64,000 bases of DNA from Hyposmocoma kahamanoa. Its lineage: Eukaryota; Arthropoda; Insecta; Lepidoptera; Cosmopterigidae. Every line of letters starts with the position of its first letter. Within the stretch, counting starts at the first letter, position 1. This document shows, piece by piece, positions 57,309 to 64,000 of the stretch. Both the position numbers and the translations under genes were made by a program. Where the stretch lies: assembly GCF_003589595.1 (NCBI RefSeq), contig NW_020653766.1, forward strand, positions 322,718 to 386,717. Direction: 5' to 3'. The notes under the pieces were generated by a model, which searched no databases, had not been told where the DNA came from, and worked only from the letters and a program-made list of their open reading frames with translations.

Positions 57309-57610
57309 ATTCTATTCATTGACTTACAATTATATGGAAGTCGGGTCCGCGCTCAAAAGTGTCCGAACTTATAGGGCGTTAAAATCGTATACAGAGCGTC
57401 ATTCACGTTTTAGTCTTCGTTTGTTCGACTGACAGCGAAGCAAGCAAAATTAGACAGTACTGCGATGACATTACAATTTAAATTCAACGTTTCAGCTTTT
57501 TCATATTCCTTTACATGTCACTACATTTAAATAGGTTGACTTGGGACATTTTTGTCGTGGTTTTTGTATTAGACCCGTCGTCCATTTATTTGTAAGTCAA
57601 TGATTCTATT
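57309..57610. mobile_element. hAT-like MITE, 286 bp
   Basis: Element 57317-57602 flanked by ATTCTATT at 57309-57316 and 57603-57610. Termini CATTGACTTACAA and TTGTAAGTCAATG are exact inverted repeats; inversion continues imperfectly for about 30 bp. Homologous to both ends of 51513-52818. Non-coding. Confidence 0.9.
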
Positions 57611-57660
57611 CGATTCAATTCTTTATTGCATTTACCATAATGTTACATAGGATAGAAATT

Positions 57661-57912
57661 CTAAAAAAATAACGCCCGGCGCCGTCTGACATGATGGCCC
57701 AGGAGGGGATCCTCTAGGTATGACGCGACATCCTTAAGTATGCCTAAGCGTCCATAGGCATGCCGAAGCATTCTGTCGCGACATCGTACTCGCGACTGGT
57801 CTCCCTTCAGATCAATCTTGCCGTGAGTGCCTCTCCTCATCCCGCATACCCGTATAGTCGCACTCGGCCTTTCAAGTAACCCGAAGGCTGCCGGCTCGGC
57901 TATTCTAAGCAT
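57661..57912 (-). other. Unrecognised 83-codon ORF with nearby polyadenylation signal
   Basis: Minus frame from ATG at 57912: LRIAEPAAFGLLERPSATIR, VCGMRRGTHGKIDLKG, SRVRCRDRMLRHAYGRLGIL, ASYLEDPLLGHHVRRRRAL, stop at 57661. About 40 bp past the stop is GCAATAAAG. The stretch is GC-richer than its surroundings and upstream (57913-58005) has GC-rich sequence without a frame. It may be the end of a host gene or of an unknown transposon; the hAT-like MITE sits just beyond the signal. Confidence 0.35.
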
Positions 57913-58261
57913 ACCGCAGCTTTATTTTGTCGGTAAAGTCAGTATCATTGCAATTGCAACTATGATGTTACAGTCCCGTCAGTGGGCGCCGGCGCCGGGT
58001 CTAAATGATATTTTATTTTGTTTTTTTCATTTATTTATATGTTTTAAATTTGTCACCACTTATTTGTAGACATTTGTGTAAACACGGTTCCTAGAAAATT
58101 CCGCACTTACGGTTTATATTTTGTAAAATAAACTTGGTTGAGAAATTCCTTACTTGAAGTGAAAGTTCAAGTTATTACTTGCAATTAACGATTTTACAGC
58201 TGAGCATAGGTCGACTTTATTAAAAATTAAATCTTGTAATAATTATCACTTTTTTATGAAA

Positions 58262-58556
58262 AAAACCACCCTGAAAAGGTTGTGGAATCGCATGTATTTG
58301 CCAAGTTTCATTGAAGCCTGTTAACGGAAAGTGGGTGAAATCCAATAAACTGGGTTCATCACCTAATATTTCCCTAATATTCCCTTACAGGTGGAATATT
58401 TACTTCAAATTTGAATGGTATCACAACCGACCACTCCCTTTCCAACAAAAAAGAATAATCGAAAATCGGTTCACGACTGTCGGAATAATCGCGTAACATA
58501 CACACAAAAAATACACTTCAACTGAGAACCTCCTCCTTTTTTTGAAGTCGGTTATA
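58262..58556 (+). repeat. Family G element, copy
   Basis: CCAAGTTTCATTGAAGCC, AACGGAAAGTGGGTGAAA, CTTCAAATTTGAATGG, AATCGGTTCACGACTG, ATAATCGCGTAACATACAC, GAGAACCTCCTCC and the terminal GAAGTCGGTTATAA. The left end is not clearly delimited. Confidence 0.8.
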
Positions 58557-61500
58557 ACAATATACTAATATAAAACATTTAAAATCTCAACTTAAACCGT
58601 AACTTAAATTAAAGTTATTCAGTTGCCAAAACGAGCGTGCAACTTTCAACCTTCTTTATTTGAAACTTTAAATTACAATTTTGTACTTTTCATCCTTTTA
58701 ACAGCTCTATTAACTAACTAGCTCCTACAATCTTGTGTAATAGATCTGTTAACTTGGATCTTAACTTCGTTCTCTAAGTTTTATGAGAATTCGTTAATTG
58801 GGTAATTGTCTTAATCTTTTTTTAACTTTCAAAAGTTACTAGCGATTCCATTTCACTAGTGCAGGAAAATTTAAAAAATAGCAACAACAATAATTCTCGA
58901 ATAGATTAAAAGATAGAACATTATCTCTGATTTTTTCTTCGCACCCTTCTGAATAAAGTTCCTCACTACAAACTCAAGGAAAGACTCAATGCCTGGCAGC
59001 TGCCATGCCCAATGTGCATTAGCATAGACATACAAAGGGGGAACGACGTCAGTTTTTACTTCGTCACTCAGCCGCGTCAACCCAATTCCATACTATTTAA
59101 TTTAGCCTTTAACATTAAGACGCTAAAAGCTAAATTTAATAGTTACGCTTTTTGATTATCGTCGGCACCGAAATAAATTTTCTGTGATAGAAATTTGTAA
59201 AAAAAGTTTCTTTGATGTTTAAAGCTCTTTCAAATAGTTTGTCGCATATCCGAGAACTAAATGCCTTGCTAATAAATATTTTCTTTTATGTGAATTATTA
59301 ATAAAAGAGGCAAGGATTTTGATGATTCGACCTGAGCTATGCTGAATATGTATGTTTAATGATTTTATTTCGAAATTTGGTTTAAACGCTCTCCTAAACA
59401 ACAAAAATAGCGCTTAATCTCATTTTTTTTACGCGATGTTCATTATAAGGGTTCTTTTTGGAAGAAAACTACTCTTACCTACTGCTACAGTAGAAAAGCA
59501 TTAGTTTTTTTCTAGATTGAAGAACAACGCGAGCCGATAGCTATAGCGCATTTGTCCTAGAACATCTGTTATAGGCGACTTTTCCAATCCTTGTAGCGTT
59601 TTTGGAACGCATTTTCAGTATGTTGTTTAGTTCCTTCGGCTCTCAGATCTTTCTTCGGATATAATATTGCCAAAACGTCGTCCTTCTATGGTTTTTTAAA
59701 TTTCAGAACTAGGAGGAAAGAACAGGGATTCCTGTCACTCGTTTCATACCTAAGACCTCCGCAAAAGTAGATTTGGTACGAACCAAATTAATTATTATTA
59801 TTCTGAGCTCATCAATAATCTCTGTCTCTGGTTATTAACGATTGTCCGTAACCATTTATATACCTTTAAGGTTTTCATCAGTTGTCCATGTGCTGGAATA
59901 TTTACGGAGCTCTTCAGTGTCTTAACCATCATCTTTAAAACGTTTATATCACTTGTAAATATTTGTTTTATTTATCGGAAATTCGCTAAGGTTAATATTT
60001 CACATTTTCAATCTGATACAGCAGTAGATTTCAAACCCTGATGCAGAATTTTAGGCAAATTCTTTATTGACCATAATATGTAACCATTTCGACTGCCTGG
60101 AACAAAGTAAGCATTTAATTAGTATTCCGTGTCCATGTACGTTAGGCGTAAGTAAACTAATACCTAAACAAAAAATAGTTGGGTCGATTGAGTTATACAA
60201 TTAAAAAATCTGCGTGTTTTTTAATTACACTTTATATATACCTTTGACCACATTCCATCTCGAGAAATGTCGGTTTGTATACCATGTAAACACGAACACA
60301 TAGAGCACTTCTGCTCCATTGGACGATTTACATAATTTTTTGACTTCATTCCTTGTTTACAAATTTGTCTGAGGAAGATCCATTGTACTGCACAAATATA
60401 TTGTTTTGTTATTTCTTACGGAGATACGAGACCCGGCGACCTGGAATACAGGGCTAATCTAATTCAAGCAACAGTCTCTGCAAAGCTTTGCTGCTGTACT
60501 ATATACATTGTGACCAGATTTGTGTAGAAAATTAAATTTTAATTTTATTGTTAAAAAGTGTGTTGTCAAAATCCAAAAACAAACAGGAGAATGAAGTTGG
60601 AAGCAGAGCGCTAAGAGCGACGTATCGCTAACAGCTCGACGACTTAAGTCGTGTCGCAGCCATCGAGCGATTTAAGCCGCGGTGTAAATGTCCCGACTTC
60701 GTAAGTCCCGATCCGACACTCAACTACGTAAGTCTCTCTCTCAGGCAACTCTCGAGCCACTAGCAAGTACTCAACAATTTCCCCTAACTCGCAACAAACA
60801 ACTTTGTCGAACAAAATTCAATTTTCGAACAAAGTGTTGTTTTGTTTGTGCAGAAAACATTTTTGTTTTGTTTTTCGTTCGGTTGTAAGACAACGCTTTG
60901 AAATGTCGGATCCTTATTGATTTGAGTTCTGTTTTGTTTGGGAAAACGATAAATGTTCCCAAAGGTCAGTTTCATTCACCCAATTTTGTTGACGAAAAAG
61001 TTAACCAACTAAACTGTGTCTTCTTGAAATTCTCAAGTTTGTTTTACAAACGGTGACTTACTTAATATTGCTTAAAGAATGTAACAGAATGACGTGGACT
61101 GGAATGGGATGGATACAATAGAATGAATACTATCATTGTCCCGATTTTACAATTCCAAACATAATCTGAAGGGATAATATCGCACTCTCCGTAATAAAGT
61201 GATCTTTTTCGAAAAACAATAATTTTGGGAAAATTGAAATATAACTATATATATTATTCTTTTTTGTCAGTTTGCCCAAAAATTATTTTCCAAATTTCGT
61301 CACTTGGGCGGTGTAAAAAGAAAATAGCATAACGAAAATAATACAAGTTATTGTCAAAGTAGAACCACAGAATAAAAAATAAGACGACTATTTCATCAAA
61401 AGAAATTCCGGTACACTGTAGAATTCATTATCCAGGAAGTTTCAGTCGAATATAAAACATTTCGTCGTTTGTAAGACTTTTTCAGATTTACGGGTGGAGA

Positions 61501-62827
61501 TGTTCGAAGATTCGGGGAATGATAACTCGCGGGTTTCTCGTTTAGAGTTCGCTACGGTAGGCAATGGATTTAAGTTCTCCCGCGTTTCGCAATGCCACCT
61601 GAAGATATTCAAGTTTTGGCGTACTGAAACGATCATTTCCTAAATATATTTGAGTATCTCTCTGTGTTCTACAAAAAGGTTTCTCCAGAACTGGTTTATT
61701 TTTATTCCCAATGTGGTTTCAATCCAACGCAGTATCTAACCGTGCTAGTAGGACTTCAACAAGTGAACCATGCAAAGCAAGACTGCCTCAAAACCGTTTT
61801 ATAAGCAAGATGGAGTTTCTATATTTTCTACTACTTTCCAGTTTAAATTGTAGTCGGTTGTGAAACCTAGGAATTCGCATGACTGGAGAGGTATTGGTGG
61901 GCCTTTGCACATTTACTTGTACGAATGTATACTTTATTTTTGTGTAGTAAACATTCCATTTGCTGTAGCAAAGGGCATGTCCCCGATGCTGGCCACATAG
62001 ACATTAATACTACGTTTATAAAGATACTGTATATGTTAACGTATGTTAACGTTTCTGGTATACGCTACGAGTAACAGTTGGTAAGTTGAGTTGGAAAACA
62101 CCGCATTCCCCTCTGCATTGAATTAGCCAAAAATTTGGTATCAACGTTCAAATTTAATAAAATAAAATACTAAGCTTTGATCAATTATATACCAGCCATG
62201 TCGCCATGTCGATCTACAATCTTTTGCCTTTTACAGGTAATTTTGGAATTCTCTTTTCATAAATATTCCTGTCTTTACTTATAAAATATAGCTTTAAGTG
62301 ACGTTTGATGGTATCTTCGTGGTGTCTTCTCTACACTTTTGTGAAGACCGAAACAAGTGGAAATGTAAAGGACTATCCCTACCCAACTACAATAGTTTTT
62401 GACGGCTTTGTAAAGAAGTGTGCGGTTTGACGTTATCATTACGAAATACGTCGGCTTTACAATTCACCATTTGTGGGTGTTTTTGATTCATAAATTATTG
62501 TACACTTAAATAAAATGATGATAGGAGTTTTGGACGTAGGAATAATGTTTCCGTCATGAGTTAGTCGTCTATTTTGAAGTGGTTAGTTGTGGAATGTCAT
62601 TATTCACGATTAGCCATATTACCTATCTCGAATTGGACATAAGCTTATTATCGTTGAATGCGCGACGACCGCGCTGACTAATACATTCCATTAAATCTGA
62701 ATAATATTGCACGTATTTGCCTAATACGATCTCGTGTTGAAACTGATAGTTAATTGTACAGAAATTATTGTACATTGCAATGCAATTATTGGGTTCTTCA
62801 CTCGTCCAGGGCTTTTTATTTATTTTT
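58557..62827. other. 4.3 kb without a supported gene; possible old LINE trace
   Basis: About 61830-61900 on the minus strand reads CEFLGFTTDYNLNWKVVENI, like the FLG.T.D..LNW block after a LINE RT core; flanking frames are too decayed to confirm. ACGACTTAAGTCGT at about 60640 is a perfect 14-bp palindrome, and 60788-60845 can fold into a hairpin (ACTTTGTCGAACAAAATT against AATTTTCGAACAAAGT). The 60688-60888 ORF is unrecognised. Confidence 0.4.
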
Positions 62828-63090
62828 AACCGATTTCAAAAATAGGAGGAGGTTCTCGTCTTTCTTGTGTATTTCACGCGATTGGTCCCACATTCGTGAA
62901 CCGATTTCGATTATAATTTGTTTGCTGGAATGGGGACCCCTCAGTAGTAGCCCATTTAAATTTGAATAAAATATTTTACCTCTAAGGGCAAATTAGTGGA
63001 TAAAACCGGTTTATCGAATTTTATCCACTTTCCGTTACCCGATTTCAATATAAAAGTTGGCAAATAGATGTAATTAAATTTTCATACCGA
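62828..63090 (-). repeat. Family G element, minus copy
   Basis: Starts AACCGATTTCAAAAATAGGA with GGAGGTTCTCGTC, then GTGAACCGATTTCGAT, CCATTTAAATTTGAATAA and ATCCACTTTCCGTTACCCG, the reverse order of 58262-58556. Confidence 0.8.
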
Positions 63091-63369
63091 ATTCATATTC
63101 AATCATGTTGTTGTGAAATTACTCCACTAGTTTGTCATTGACCTAGTTTGGTATTTTCATCAATACAAAGACCGAACAGTTAGAAATAATTATGTCAAAT
63201 AGATGTAGTTGCACAAACTTCTGACGTCGTTTTTATTCTTATTTTAAGCGATATGGGTTATGATGATTTTAATTCTAATAGAAAAGTACATATCAAATGT
63301 CACAAAATATATTCAATTAACTAAATTACTCATTATTAACAATAGTTATTATTGCAAATAAAACTTCAA
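63091..63369 (-). repeat. SINE F tail motif, minus copy
   Basis: TTGTGAAATTACTCCACTAG at 63111-63130, then GATGAAAATACC-like spacing and ATACAAAGACCGAACAG (63161-63177), the reverse of the GTTCGATCTTTGTAT module seen at 34811. Confidence 0.55.
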
Positions 63370-63580
63370 TGTGGTTTGTTGTGTGTAACGGTTAACACTG
63401 TGAATACTGGACGAAGAGGTCCCGATTTCGATTCCCGGTAGGACCACTAGGAAATGAACGTTTCTAAATTGGTTCTATTCTGTGTTTTCTGGGAAGTGCC
63501 CCAGAAAGAATTTAGTTGCGTTGGAATTCTTACTCGTAGTAGAGGGAATGCTCTGATTTGAGACCGGTCAATTGATATGG
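63370..63580 (+). repeat. tRNA-derived SINE family E, copy 2
   Basis: GTGTGTAACGGTTAACACTG head, B box-like TTTCGATTCCCGGTAGGACC, then GAACGTTTCTAAATTGGTTC and TATTCTGTG, as at 49075-49190 but with a longer 3' body. Confidence 0.7.
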
Positions 63581-64000
63581 TTGCCTGGCCCATTACCTCA
63601 TAATTATTTTTTTCTATTTAAAATAAATTAGTTGATGCTTCTGAAAAGATACGTCGAATTGGAAATTAATTTACATTGTTATGTTGCGTAACAGGCAATT
63701 CCAACAGCTGTGCTTTGTGTAGCTTAACGGCGTATCTAACGGAGAAACGGCTATTCAAAGAGAGGCTACAAGTGTCACACTCGTGGGAAAATCGATAACA
63801 TCTTTCGAGTTTTAACAGCTCACTGGGCTTGTCTATGTTTTTTCCTTTTAAATTGAAATATATATCGAAGCCAGTTATCACTTTACGAAGGGATAAATCT
63901 TACCTAATATTATCACGTGTTGCTTTCTAATTTAAGAAACGAATCACTAGTTCGATCATGGTTCTTTGTTTACAAATATCACGTCAGTTTGACAGCTCAA
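63581..64000. other. No gene seen
   Basis: The 63666-63881 minus frame has no recognised domain. No repeat identified. Confidence 0.45.

Noticed and set aside
1..64000. Bacterial-type systems (CRISPR, operons, prophage, phage defence)
   Set aside because: Eukaryotic LINE/SINE content, AT-rich non-coding DNA and lack of spaced repeats or gene clusters rule this out.
1..64000. W-chromosome or piRNA-cluster origin
   Set aside because: High density of nested transposons fits, but nothing in the sequence alone distinguishes this from an intron or ordinary heterochromatin.

Overview
The window looks like repeat-dense, gene-poor nuclear DNA of an insect, most probably a butterfly or moth (Lepidoptera). 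The evidence is AT-rich single-copy sequence packed with non-LTR retrotransposons of the Jockey and CR1 types, an RTE tail, many copies of tRNA-derived SINEs, small inverted-repeat DNA transposons, and a short-interspersed repeat ending in GAAGTCGGTT that I associate with lepidopteran genomes. There is no rRNA, no credible tRNA gene, no CRISPR and no operon structure. No complete host gene can be seen. The only host-gene candidate is a tiny minus-strand exon (49820-49877) that would encode a signal-peptide-like N-terminus ending at a consensus splice donor. If it is real, most of the window to its left would be first-intron sequence.

Layout. 1-6010: a nest of transposons. A minus-strand CR1-like LINE (about 6010 down to 50) is split by a full-length plus-strand Jockey-like LINE (536-4215, 5-bp target duplication). 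The Jockey-like copy carries an apparent HDV-like ribozyme at its exact 5' end and has no ORF1. 6011-38335: mostly non-coding, with scattered SINE-like families (A, B, C, E and F below), a TIR element (7739-8165), a 624-bp giant inverted repeat (11378-12001), a 117-bp Harbinger-like MITE inside a B repeat (20841-20957), LINE fragments at 25228-25712 and 26660-27290, a perfect 70-bp-arm foldback (32241-32460), and a 10-N assembly gap (34317-34326) whose flanks are duplicated. 38336-41404: a second Jockey-like LINE on the minus strand with an open 967-codon endonuclease/reverse transcriptase frame, lying against a CR1-like 3' end (41405-41870). 41871-49800: an RTE tail, CR1-like fragments with SINEs nested in them, more B and C repeats, and a TG microsatellite. 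49820-50460: the candidate first exon and a GC-rich patch. 51505-64000: two hAT-like elements with 8-bp target duplications, a CR1-like LINE fragment (53698-55310), an unrecognised short ORF (57661-57912), and sparse repeats.

How the parts relate. The autonomous coding capacity is the LINE EN-RT protein. The Jockey-like copies are one family type (similar EN and RT, no ORF1), one with a single frameshift and one with an open frame but a damaged start. The CR1-like copies are older and broken. The SINEs and MITEs have no coding capacity and would have depended on such enzymes. Family letters (A-G) are labels for this report only; no database was searched.
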